Assembly (NCBI RefSeq): GCF_900106035.1
Contig: NZ_FNUC01000004.1
Span: 3,385,722 to 3,449,721 of the forward strand
Reading direction: 5' to 3'
Origin: Jiangella alba
GTDB lineage: Bacteria; Actinomycetota; Actinomycetes; Jiangellales; Jiangellaceae
DNA: 64,000 bases
In this document: in pieces, positions 42,889-50,617 of the stretch
Position numbering within the stretch: the stretch's first letter is position 1
Layout of the letters: the number at the start of each line of letters is the position of its first letter
Made by a program: the position numbers and the translations under genes
Notes under the pieces: generated by a model
What the model was told of the DNA's origin: nothing
The model's database searches: none
Seen by the model: only the letters and a program-made list of their open reading frames with translations

Positions 42889-44333
42889 GCCTGACTCACC
42901 AGCTTCGTGTTCAGGTAGCCGTCCAGGGCCTCGGCGCCGCCGTCCGAGCCGTACCCGCTCTGCTTGAGCCCGCCGAACGGGGTCTCCGGTCCGACCAGCT
43001 GTGCGTGGTTGATGGCGATCATCCCGGCCTGGACCTCGGCGGCCACTCGCCGGGCCGTCTGCAACGAGTCGGTGAACGCGTACGCCGCCAGCCCGTACTC
43101 GGTGGCGTTGGCGATCTCGACCGCTTCGTCGTCGGTGCCGAACGGCGTGAGCAGTGCGAGCGGCCCGAACGGCTCTTCGTGCATCGCGCGCGAGTCCGGT
43201 GCGGCGGCGGCGATCACGGTGGGCAGGTAGTAGCTGCCTCGTGGCTCCCCGGCCGTGCCGCCGGCGAGCAGGTGTCCGCCGCGCCCCACGGCGTCGTCCA
43301 CGAGCGATTGGACCGCCGCGACCCTCCGGTCGTGAATGAGCGGCCCCATGGTGGTGTGCGGATCGGTGCCGGGTCCGACCACCAGGCCGGTGGCGTGCTT
43401 GGCCAGTCGCGCCGCGAGGTCGTCGTGCAGGGACTCGTGCACGACGAACCTGGTCGGTGAGATGCACACCTGGCCCGCGTTGCGGAACTTGGCCGCACCC
43501 GCGGTGCGCAGCACCAGATCGAGGTCGGCATCCTCGAACACCAGGACCGGCGCATGCCCGCCGAGCTCCAAGGACGTTCGTTTGACGTGTCGCGCGGCCA
43601 GCCCGGCGATCTCGGCGCCGACCGCCGTGGAACCGGTGAACGTCACCTTGCGGATCGCGGGATGCAGGATCAGCCGCTCGGAGACGTGCGCGGGGTCGCC
43701 GAAGATCATCGAGAGGACGCCCGCCGGCAGACCGGCGTCGTGGCACGCCTGGGCCAGCGCCAACGTCGTCGCCGGAGTCTCCTCCGCCGGCTTGATCACA
43801 CAGGTGCACCCGGCGGCGAGAGCGGCGCCGATCTTGCGGGCCGGAATCGTGATCGGGAAGTTCCAGGGTGTGAGGGCGAGCACGGGACCGACGGGCTCGC
43901 GGATCACGAGATCCTGGCGGTCCGCCCTGCCGGCCGGAACCACCCGGCCGTAGGCCCGGCGTCCCTCCTCGGCGAACCAGTCGAAGATGTCGGCCGCGGC
44001 ATGGACCTCCGACGTGGCCTCGGCGATCGGCTTGCCTTGCTCGAGGCTCGTCAGGTGGCCGATCTCGGCGGCTCTCGAGCGCAGGACGTCGGCCGCACGG
44101 CGAAGAATCCGGGATCGCTGCAACGCCGGTGTCCGGCGCCACTCCGGGAACGCCGTCGCCGCCGCCTCGGCCGCCGCATCGAGATCCTGGGAGCCGGCGA
44201 GCGGAAGTGCCGCGAGCACCTCGCCGGTGGCCGGGTTCGTGACCTCGCGGGTGGCGCGGCCCGGCTCGGCGCCCACCCAGTCTCCTGCCAGGAAGAGGCG
44301 AAGCTCCGGGTAGCTCTCAGTCAACGTCGTCAC
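42885..44333 (-). CDS. NAD(P)-dependent aldehyde dehydrogenase
   Basis: This 482-residue class-3-type ALDH has WNFPITIPARKIG, KPAEETPAT, TFTGSTAVG, catalytic Glu in SLELGGHAP and Cys in NAGQVCISPTRF. Overall it resembles succinate-semialdehyde and benzaldehyde/vanillin dehydrogenases. In this operon, downstream of a benzoylformate-decarboxylase-like enzyme, oxidation of an aromatic aldehyde to the acid is attractive. The GTG start has GGAGA upstream and lies within the end of the RraA gene (17-base overlap). Confidence 0.9.
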   Translation of the reverse strand: MTTLTESYPELRLFLAGDWVGAEPGRATREVTNPATGEVLAALPLAGSQDLDAAAEAAATAFPEWRRTPALQRSRILRRAADVLRSRAAEIGHLTSLEQGKPIAEATSEVHAAADIFDWFAEEGRRAYGRVVPAGRADRQDLVIREPVGPVLALTPWNFPITIPARKIGAALAAGCTCVIKPAEETPATTLALAQACHDAGLPAGVLSMIFGDPAHVSERLILHPAIRKVTFTGSTAVGAEIAGLAARHVKRTSLELGGHAPVLVFEDADLDLVLRTAGAAKFRNAGQVCISPTRFVVHESLHDDLAARLAKHATGLVVGPGTDPHTTMGPLIHDRRVAAVQSLVDDAVGRGGHLLAGGTAGEPRGSYYLPTVIAAAAPDSRAMHEEPFGPLALLTPFGTDDEAVEIANATEYGLAAYAFTDSLQTARRVAAEVQAGMIAINHAQLVGPETPFGGLKQSGYGSDGGAEALDGYLNTKLVSQA

Positions 44334-44970
44334 CGCTCTCCGTCGTGGGCCGCAGGTCGTAGATGTCCAAGGTCAGTTCGCCGGCGCGCAATCGATCCAG
44401 GTACCCGGCTTCGGCCGTCTGGCGGGCCCGTCCGGCGGCCAGGACCCGGACGGCCCGATCGGCGGGGATCGCGACCACCCCGTCGGCATCACCGACGATC
44501 ACGTCACCCCTGCGGACCCGCGTCCGGCCCAGGACGACCTCGTCGACGGCGCCGCGGGCGTCGCGCTTGCTGGTGCCGCGGATCGCGATGGCCGAGGCGA
44601 ACACCGGAAAACCGAGCTCCGCGATCGCCTCGGTGTCGCGGACCCCACCGTCGATGACCAGGCCGTGGACACCGCGGACCTGCGCGGCGACCGTCAGGAC
44701 CTCACCCCAGTAGCCGTGATCTCCGCCGGCCGCGTTCACCACCAGCACGTCGCCGGCGCGCGCCTGTTCGAGGGCGAGATGCAGGGGCAGGTTGTCGCCC
44801 TCGGCAGCCTGAACGGGCAGCGCGCGGCCGGCGAGGGTCAGGCGGGCGCCGACCGGTCGCAGCCGGCTGGGAAGGTCGATCGGGAGACCCGACGCCTCGA
44901 GCAGGGTGGCGGAACCGAGGTCGCCGAGCGCGGTCAGGACGTCGTCGTCGACGGCGGGACGTGTCGTCAT
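44317..44970 (-). CDS. RraA-family aldolase, paralogue 1
   Basis: This 217-residue protein belongs to the RraA/HMG-CHA aldolase family (4-hydroxy-4-methyl- or 4-carboxy-4-hydroxy-2-oxoadipate aldolases). The substrate/metal motif VIDGGVRD with Arg-Asp is intact, as is GDVLVVNAAGGDHGYWGEVL. Such enzymes end protocatechuate-4,5 and gallate pathways by releasing pyruvate. It is the third of three tandem paralogues, with ATGA coupling to the second. Regulatory RraA proteins share the fold, but operon context favours an aldolase. Confidence 0.83.
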   Translation of the reverse strand: MTTRPAVDDDVLTALGDLGSATLLEASGLPIDLPSRLRPVGARLTLAGRALPVQAAEGDNLPLHLALEQARAGDVLVVNAAGGDHGYWGEVLTVAAQVRGVHGLVIDGGVRDTEAIAELGFPVFASAIAIRGTSKRDARGAVDEVVLGRTRVRRGDVIVGDADGVVAIPADRAVRVLAAGRARQTAEAGYLDRLRAGELTLDIYDLRPTTESGDDVD

Positions 44971-45617
44971 GGGTTCACCCGCGTCCGCTGCAGCTCGTGG
45001 TACCCCTGGCTGGACCGCGCCGCTGCCAGCGTCCGGCCCGACAGCACCTGCTGGACGATGGCGGACTCGCGCTGGTCGATCTCGCGGGCGATCGCCTCGA
45101 CGTCGTCGACCACGTCGCGACGGATCGCCACGACCCCGTCGGAGTCACCGAGCAGCCAGTCGCCGGGTTCCACGCGCTCTCCGCCCACGGTCACCGGGCC
45201 GTTGACCTCGGCGACCTCGACCCGGTCCTTGCCGGTGCGCATGAACCTGCCGCGGGAGAAGATCGGATAGCCGGCCTCCAGCGCCCGGTTCACGTCGCGG
45301 CACACGCCGTCGATGACGGTGCCGGCGACGTCGCGGTCGACCGCCATCGCGGTGAGGATGTCGCCCCACACGGTGCAGTCCACGGCGCCGCCGTTGTCGA
45401 GGACGACGACCGAGCCCTGAGGCACGTCGTCGAGGTAGTCGCCCACGGTGCCTGGAATCGCGCCCACGCGGACGTACCTGACCGTGAACGCCGGACCGCA
45501 CATCCGGACGCCGTCGGCCAGGGGCCTCAGGCCGAGCAGGGCGCCGGGGACACCCAGTCGGTCCAGCGCGTCGGAGACCGTCGCGGTCGTCAGGCCGGCG
45601 AACTTCGCATCACTCAT
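44967..45617 (-). CDS. RraA-family aldolase, paralogue 2
   Basis: This 216-residue RraA-type protein has VSDALDRLGVPG near the start, GSVVVLDNGGAVDCTVWGDIL and the active-site VIDGVCRDVNRALEAGYPIF with Arg-Asp kept. A charged C-terminal helix (REIDQRESAIVQQVLSG) is like that of paralogue 3. It is clearly diverged from its neighbours, so this is not a recent duplication. The three may act on different oxo-acids or form a mixed oligomer. It overlaps paralogue 3 by eight bases and paralogue 1 by four. Confidence 0.83.
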   Translation of the reverse strand: MSDAKFAGLTTATVSDALDRLGVPGALLGLRPLADGVRMCGPAFTVRYVRVGAIPGTVGDYLDDVPQGSVVVLDNGGAVDCTVWGDILTAMAVDRDVAGTVIDGVCRDVNRALEAGYPIFSRGRFMRTGKDRVEVAEVNGPVTVGGERVEPGDWLLGDSDGVVAIRRDVVDDVEAIAREIDQRESAIVQQVLSGRTLAAARSSQGYHELQRTRVNP

Positions 45618-46302
45618 GGCTTCCCTGCTGCTCCTCGTCCAGGTCACCGGGCGTCGGAAACGCGGTGTCGTGCATGACGTCGACGATCGAGGCTCCTGCC
45701 CGCACCTGGTCGCGCATCTGCGCTTCCCGCGTGACGATGCGTCGCGCCCAGCCGGCCACCTGGCCGGCCCACGCCTGCGGCACCACGACGACGCCGGTGG
45801 AGTCGGCGACGACGATGTCGCCGTCGCGGATCTCCACCCCGCCCACCTCGATCGGCTCACCGGAGGACAGCTGCACGATCCGGCCACGGGCGCTGGTCGG
45901 CACCGACGCACGGGCGAAAACGGGGAAGGCGGCGTCGTGACTCTCCGCGACGTCGCGGCAGGCGCCGTCGACGATCACGGCGTCGACCCCCTTCCTCAGG
46001 GCCGCCTCCGTGAGGATGCCGCCCCAGCACGAGACGTCGGTCCGCCCGCCGTTGGCGACGACGACGATGTCGCCGGGAGCGCCGTCCTCGACGGTGGCGG
46101 CGGCGATGTGCGCGCGGGGTCCGGTCCCGGTGCGTTCGCCCGCCTGAACGGTCCTGGCGCGTCCGATGACGACACCGCGCACCGGCCAGATCGGCCGCAC
46201 CCCGGTGAGCACGGACGGGGGCAGGCCCAGCGTGTCGAGCGCGTCGGAGACCGCGCAGGCGTCCAGGCCGGGAACGTCGCGCATCGCGCCCAGAGCGCTC
46301 AT
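45610..46302 (-). CDS. RraA-family aldolase, paralogue 3
   Basis: This 230-residue family member has CAVSDALDTLGLPPSVLTGV, GDIVVVANGGRTDVSCWGGIL and AVIVDGACRDVAESHDAAFP, with the metal/substrate Arg-Asp conserved. Compared with short RraA regulators it has the longer aldolase-type C-terminus (REAQMRDQVRAGASIVDVM). It is the first of the three tandem copies and follows the ABC ATPase gene by a four-base overlap. It is a candidate 4-carboxy-4-hydroxy-2-oxoadipate aldolase acting after the LigJ-like hydratase. Confidence 0.84.
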   Translation of the reverse strand: MSALGAMRDVPGLDACAVSDALDTLGLPPSVLTGVRPIWPVRGVVIGRARTVQAGERTGTGPRAHIAAATVEDGAPGDIVVVANGGRTDVSCWGGILTEAALRKGVDAVIVDGACRDVAESHDAAFPVFARASVPTSARGRIVQLSSGEPIEVGGVEIRDGDIVVADSTGVVVVPQAWAGQVAGWARRIVTREAQMRDQVRAGASIVDVMHDTAFPTPGDLDEEQQGSHE

Positions 46303-47444
46303 GCTCCCTCCTCGGCCTGCGCGAGGCCCGCGTCCTGGTGGTCGTCCTGGCTCAGGAGGACGATGACGTGCTCGGGTCGCACGTAGAACGTCACGGGATC
46401 GCCCGGCCGCGGCGACAGCGACTGGCTGACCAGCTGCTCCTCGTCCACGATGGCCTTGACGACGTGACCGCTGACGTCCAGCTGCAGTCGCAGGGCGCTG
46501 CCCCAGTCGGTGGCCTTCGTCACCACGGCGTTGACCGCCAGGCAGAGCGCGTCCGGCTGGCTGAACCGGACGTGCTGGGCACGGAACGCCACGCTCACCT
46601 GGCCGTCGGCCGGCGCAGGGTAGGCCGAGCGCACGACGTCGGGGCAGTGGTCGAGCCGCACGTGGCAGTGGTCTGCGGCCCGGGACTCCACCGTCGCGGG
46701 CAGGATGTTCTGGAACCCCATGAAATCGGCGACGAACGTCGACCTCGGCCTGGTGTAGAGGTCGCGCGGGGTGTCGACCTGCTGGATCCGGCCGGCCCGC
46801 ATCACGATGATGCGGTCGGACAGCGCGACCGCCTCCTCCTGGTCGTGGGTGACGTAGACCGAGGTGGTGCCGAGGGAGTTGTGCACCGACCTGATGTGGT
46901 CGCGCATCGCGAAGCGCAGTTTGGCGTCGAGATTGGACAGCGGCTCGTCGTACAGCATGACGTCGGGCCGGCCGACCATGGCACGGGCCAGGGCCACCCG
47001 CTGCTGCTGCCCGCCGGACAGCGCCGAGACGTTCTTGGTGTGCAGTCCGCCCAGACCCACCCGGGTGAGGGCGTCGTCGACCGCCCGCCCGATCTCCGCA
47101 CGCGGCGTCCTGGCCATCTTCAGCGGATAGGCGACGTTGCCGAACACGCTCATGTGCGGCCACAGGGCATAGCTCTGGAAGACCATGCCCACTCCACGCC
47201 GCTCCGGCGGGACGAAGACGCCGTTGGCAGGGGCCGCGATCAACTGATCGCCGATCCGGATGGATCCCTGGGTCGGCGCCTCCAGCCCCGCGACGCAGCG
47301 CAACGTGGTGGTCTTCCCGCATCCGCTGGGACCGAGCAGGGTGAGGAACTCCCCGGGCGCGACATCCAGGTCGAGCCGGTCCACCGCCGGCGCAGCCCCG
47401 GCCGTGTACGTCTTGGTCAGCGCGTTGATGGCGATGCTCTTCAT
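46299..47444 (-). CDS. ABC transporter ATP-binding protein, Fe(III)/spermidine type
   Basis: This 381-residue ATPase of the FbpC/PotA group has Walker A GPSGCGKTT, signature LSGGQQQR, Walker B VMLYDEPLSNLD, switch His in VTHDQEEA, and a C-terminal regulatory TOBE-like region (~residues 240-375). It should energise the fused permease and binding protein encoded ~2-5 kb upstream in the same operon. It is separated from them by the LigJ-like and LigB-like genes, an unusual interleaving. The ATG at 47444 overlaps the dioxygenase stop (ATGA). Confidence 0.9.
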   Translation of the reverse strand: MKSIAINALTKTYTAGAAPAVDRLDLDVAPGEFLTLLGPSGCGKTTTLRCVAGLEAPTQGSIRIGDQLIAAPANGVFVPPERRGVGMVFQSYALWPHMSVFGNVAYPLKMARTPRAEIGRAVDDALTRVGLGGLHTKNVSALSGGQQQRVALARAMVGRPDVMLYDEPLSNLDAKLRFAMRDHIRSVHNSLGTTSVYVTHDQEEAVALSDRIIVMRAGRIQQVDTPRDLYTRPRSTFVADFMGFQNILPATVESRAADHCHVRLDHCPDVVRSAYPAPADGQVSVAFRAQHVRFSQPDALCLAVNAVVTKATDWGSALRLQLDVSGHVVKAIVDEEQLVSQSLSPRPGDPVTFYVRPEHVIVLLSQDDHQDAGLAQAEEGA

Positions 47445-48460
47445 GCCGGCTCCCAGGCCGCGAAGGCCATCCCGCAACCCGTGCCGGCCGGGCTGCGATA
47501 GCAGGGCTGGTAGTCGAGCACCGTGGCGGTGGCACCGGTCGAGCGCATCGCCTCCGCGACGACCAGCCAGTTGCGGATCTCGGAGGAGCCGGACCGCAGC
47601 ACCGCGTCGGGCAGGTCGCGCAGGGACTCGTGGTCACCGGCGGCGAACGCGTCGAGGGTCGTGCGGTCGAGCTCCTCGTCGACGACCATGTGGCTGAGGC
47701 CTCCGGAAGCCACCAGCCCGACCCGCAGGTCGGACGGGAACCGCGCGATGGCGTCGCCGACGGCCGCGCCGAAGTCCAGGCAGCGGGCCGCCGACGGCGG
47801 GTTCGGGCTGTAGAACGTGTTGACGAAGACCGGCACCACCGGCAGCAGGTCCGCACCGCCACCCAGGACCTGCTGGAACACGAAGCCCCACCCATGGGGG
47901 ATCCCGTGGTTGCCCCACTTCCCGCCGGGGAGGCGTTGCGAGGCCGCCGGGTCGAACCCGGCCCGAGAGGTGTGCTGAACCAGGTGGAGGGCGAGCTCGG
48001 GGTGACCCCGGCGCCGGGTGTGGGTGTCCGGCTGGTTCGCGACCTCGGCCACCGCCAGCCCGGGGCCCATGCCGTCCAGCTGGTCCTGGGTGTACGGCAC
48101 GTGGTCCATCGTTTCGCCCCAGTAGACGGCGAACTGCGGGAGCAGGTCGTCGCCGAAGACCTCCTTGTGGTCGCTGCTCACCACGACCAGGGCGTCGAGT
48201 CGGGCGTCGTCGACCAGTGCGCCCAGCGCCGCGATGCCGGCTCGGCAGGCCGCGTGCTTGGCCCGCCACACGTCGTCACGGCACTGGTCGGCGAAGGCGT
48301 TGCCGCGCACCTGGGCCAGCTCCGGGTAGGTATGCGCCTCGCCCCGGAAGATCAGCGCGGGATTGGCCTCGTCGGCCGGCCGGCGAGCGCCCCACTGCTC
48401 CGGCGGGGTGTTCAGCATCGGCCCGTGGGAGGTGCCGATGCCCAGCACGAGTTCAGCCAC
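47441..48460 (-). CDS. Class III extradiol ring-cleavage dioxygenase (LigB family)
   Basis: This 339-residue LigB-type subunit has His12 in GTSHGPML, VVSSDHKEVFGDD with a second metal-site His, GHPELALHL, GNHGIPHGWGFVF and the Glu ligand candidate in GSSEIRNWL. LigB enzymes cleave protocatechuate, gallate or related catechols next to the diol. No LigA-type small subunit gene is present, so it is either self-sufficient or uses an off-window partner. The next upstream gene is a LigJ-like hydratase, which supports a protocatechuate-4,5/gallate-type route. GTG start with GGAG six bases upstream; it overlaps the LigJ-like gene by eight bases. Confidence 0.85.
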   Translation of the reverse strand: MAELVLGIGTSHGPMLNTPPEQWGARRPADEANPALIFRGEAHTYPELAQVRGNAFADQCRDDVWRAKHAACRAGIAALGALVDDARLDALVVVSSDHKEVFGDDLLPQFAVYWGETMDHVPYTQDQLDGMGPGLAVAEVANQPDTHTRRRGHPELALHLVQHTSRAGFDPAASQRLPGGKWGNHGIPHGWGFVFQQVLGGGADLLPVVPVFVNTFYSPNPPSAARCLDFGAAVGDAIARFPSDLRVGLVASGGLSHMVVDEELDRTTLDAFAAGDHESLRDLPDAVLRSGSSEIRNWLVVAEAMRSTGATATVLDYQPCYRSPAGTGCGMAFAAWEPA

Positions 48461-49511
48461 TGGTGGCTCCTTCGCTGTCGGCGCCGGCCAGGTCGAGCTT
48501 GAACAACTCCACGGTGTTGTCGCGGTAGAGGGCCTGACGCTGATGGTCGTCGAGCCAGTCGATCGCGTCGACGAGGTGATGGATGTCGTCGATCCACCGG
48601 CCGGTTTCGGGGTCGCGCACGGAACCGGTGCCGGGCTTCTCGGTGCCGAACAGGCATCGATCGACTCCGACCGAGCGCAGCAGCAGCTCGATCGAGTCCT
48701 GCGTGTAGAGGCAGGTGTCGTACCAGAGCTTGCGCAGCTGATCGTCGAACGACGCAGCGCCCGGGCGGCGGATCGGTCCGGGGCGGAACCGGCCGCGCTG
48801 ATAAGGAACGGCCCCGCCGCCGTGCGACACGACGACCTTGAGATCGGGGAAGTCCTGGAACACCTGCGACTGGAGCAGCCCGATGACCGCCTGAGTCTCC
48901 TCCTGGATGAAGTGCAGCGAGTAGCTCTCCCGGGCTGGCGGCCGGCACGCGGCAGAGTGGACGAACGCCGGAACGTCGAGTTCGCAGAAGACCTCGTAGA
49001 GCGGGTACCAGAACGGATCTCCGAGCGAGGGAGGCACCGCCGTCCCCTCGTACGGGTCGGGGTTCAGCACCGCGCCGACGAAGCCGAGGTCGGTGACGCA
49101 GCGCCGGAGTTCGGCGGCCCACGTCTCCGGGGCGAGCTCCATGCTCTGCGGCAGGCCGGCGATGCCCCGAAATCGTCCGGGTTCGCTCTCGCAGACCCGG
49201 GCGATGACGTCGTTGGTGCTCTCGGTGAACCATTCGACGAGCTTCGCCGGGGTCTCGCTGTGCATCATCTGGAACGGCCGCGGCGAGATCAGCTGGAGGT
49301 CGATTCCGGCCTCGTCGAGATGGTCGAGGTGGGAGACGTTCCCGAAGCTGGGGTTCGGCGCGCGCAGCGCGGCGGCGATCTGGTCGTCGCTGATGTGCGG
49401 CTTTCCCCGCCCGTGCGCCCCCCGATGGGACAGCAGCCCCGCCTTGTAGGCGTACAGCTCCGCCGGGGCGGACACGTGGCCGTGACAGTCGATCTTGGTC
49501 GGGGTGTTCAC
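48453..49511 (-). CDS. Amidohydrolase-family 4-oxalomesaconate hydratase-like (LigJ type)
   Basis: This 352-residue TIM-barrel metalloenzyme has HxH in KIDCHGHVSAP, a metal His in FVHSAA, VVSHGGGAVPYQRGR, and LFGTEKPGTG. ACMSD-type decarboxylases keep Asp at that last position, whereas the LigJ hydratase group has Glu there, as here. The RDPETGRWIDD segment also fits LigJ. LigJ hydrates the ring-cleavage product to 4-carboxy-4-hydroxy-2-oxoadipate, which an RraA-type aldolase then splits. The neighbours match that order. GTG start overlapping the binding-protein stop (GTGA). Confidence 0.8.
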   Translation of the reverse strand: MNTPTKIDCHGHVSAPAELYAYKAGLLSHRGAHGRGKPHISDDQIAAALRAPNPSFGNVSHLDHLDEAGIDLQLISPRPFQMMHSETPAKLVEWFTESTNDVIARVCESEPGRFRGIAGLPQSMELAPETWAAELRRCVTDLGFVGAVLNPDPYEGTAVPPSLGDPFWYPLYEVFCELDVPAFVHSAACRPPARESYSLHFIQEETQAVIGLLQSQVFQDFPDLKVVVSHGGGAVPYQRGRFRPGPIRRPGAASFDDQLRKLWYDTCLYTQDSIELLLRSVGVDRCLFGTEKPGTGSVRDPETGRWIDDIHHLVDAIDWLDDHQRQALYRDNTVELFKLDLAGADSEGATSG

Positions 49512-50617
49512 TTCGGCCAGACCTCCTGGATCGTCTCGAGCGCCTGTTGGGTTTCGGTGGCCACGGTCTCCAGCGGCGTGCTCCGGATCAGGTCGAGCTC
49601 ACGCATGGGCGGGAAGTCCGCGGGTCCGTCGCTGTCCGGCATCGTCGGGTAGTAGCCCACCGCGGCCAGGGCCTGCTGACCCTCCGGGGTGAACAGCCAG
49701 TTCATGAGCAGCTTGGCGGCGTTGGGGTTGGGCGCGCCGTCGATCAGGCCGAGGTAGTGCCCGGACACGTACGAGCCGCCCTCGGTGGGGAACACGAACC
49801 CCATCGGTGCTCCCTTGGCGGACTCGCGGATGAAGAAGCTGTAGGGGTAGTAGCCGGCGATGTCGAACTCGCCGCTGGCCACGGCCGCACCGGTGTTCTG
49901 GGATCCGTTCTCGTTGTGCGGCTCCTGCGCGGCCATGGTGTTCAGGTAGTCCTGCCCGAAGCGCTCGTCGGCGAGAAGCGCTCGGAAGGCCGACAGCGAG
50001 GAACCCGACACGGTCGGGTCGTCCATCACGATCCGGCCGCGCCAGGTCTCGTCCTTGAGCGCGTCCCACGTCTGCGGGGCGTCGCCGGTGTCGACGGCGT
50101 TGGTGTTGTAGCCGATGCCGAACGGCAGCGCGGCCGCGGCGTGGACGGTGTTGGTGGGTTCGGTCCAGCGCGGGTCCAGCCCCTCGGCCGTGAGGGGCGT
50201 GTACGGCACGTACTTGCCCTCCTCGATGTGGCCGGCGACGGACGTGTCGCCGCCCTGGACGAGGTCGCCCACGTGCTGACCGCTGGCGAACTCGTTGCTG
50301 ATCTTGCTGTCGAAGTCGGGCCCGGTCAGGTGTTCGCCGCTCACCTGGATGCCGGGGTATCGCGCCATGAAGACCTCGTACACGGGTCCGCGGTCGTTCT
50401 CGCCGGCGCCGTAGATGGTGACGCGGTCCTCGCCGGCGTCCTGAGCCGCCTGGTAGAGCCGGTCCATCTCGTCGACGGCCTCTTGGCTACCCAGTGCCTC
50501 GACCTCGTCGGCGACCCCGGTCGGTTCGGGGGCCACCGCGCTCTCGTCGGGCGTGCCGCAGGCGGCGAGGCCCGCCAGCACGACGCCGAGGAATACCGCT
50601 GTGGTGGAACGCTTCAT
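49508..50617 (-). CDS. Fe(III)-type ABC transporter substrate-binding lipoprotein
   Basis: This 369-residue binding protein has a lipoprotein signal (lipobox LAAC, Cys20) and a type-2 fold beginning RVTIYGAGENDRGPVYEVF. It resembles FbpA/AfuA and related proteins that bind ferric ions, phosphonates, sugar phosphates or thiamine. The tyrosine cluster typical of true iron binders is not obvious (GYYPYSFF occurs late). In an aromatic-catabolism operon it may bind an aromatic acid. ATGA overlap with the permease gene and GTGA overlap with the hydratase gene couple it to both. Confidence 0.88.
   Translation of the reverse strand: MKRSTTAVFLGVVLAGLAACGTPDESAVAPEPTGVADEVEALGSQEAVDEMDRLYQAAQDAGEDRVTIYGAGENDRGPVYEVFMARYPGIQVSGEHLTGPDFDSKISNEFASGQHVGDLVQGGDTSVAGHIEEGKYVPYTPLTAEGLDPRWTEPTNTVHAAAALPFGIGYNTNAVDTGDAPQTWDALKDETWRGRIVMDDPTVSGSSLSAFRALLADERFGQDYLNTMAAQEPHNENGSQNTGAAVASGEFDIAGYYPYSFFIRESAKGAPMGFVFPTEGGSYVSGHYLGLIDGAPNPNAAKLLMNWLFTPEGQQALAAVGYYPTMPDSDGPADFPPMRELDLIRSTPLETVATETQQALETIQEVWPK

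Noticed and set aside
44317-46302. RraA regulators of RNase E
   Set aside because: Aldolase-type Arg-Asp motifs, length and the ring-cleavage context favour catabolic aldolases.
48453-49511. ACMSD-type decarboxylase
   Set aside because: The conserved Asp is Glu (LFGTEKPG), as in the LigJ hydratase group, and the neighbours fit a hydratase.
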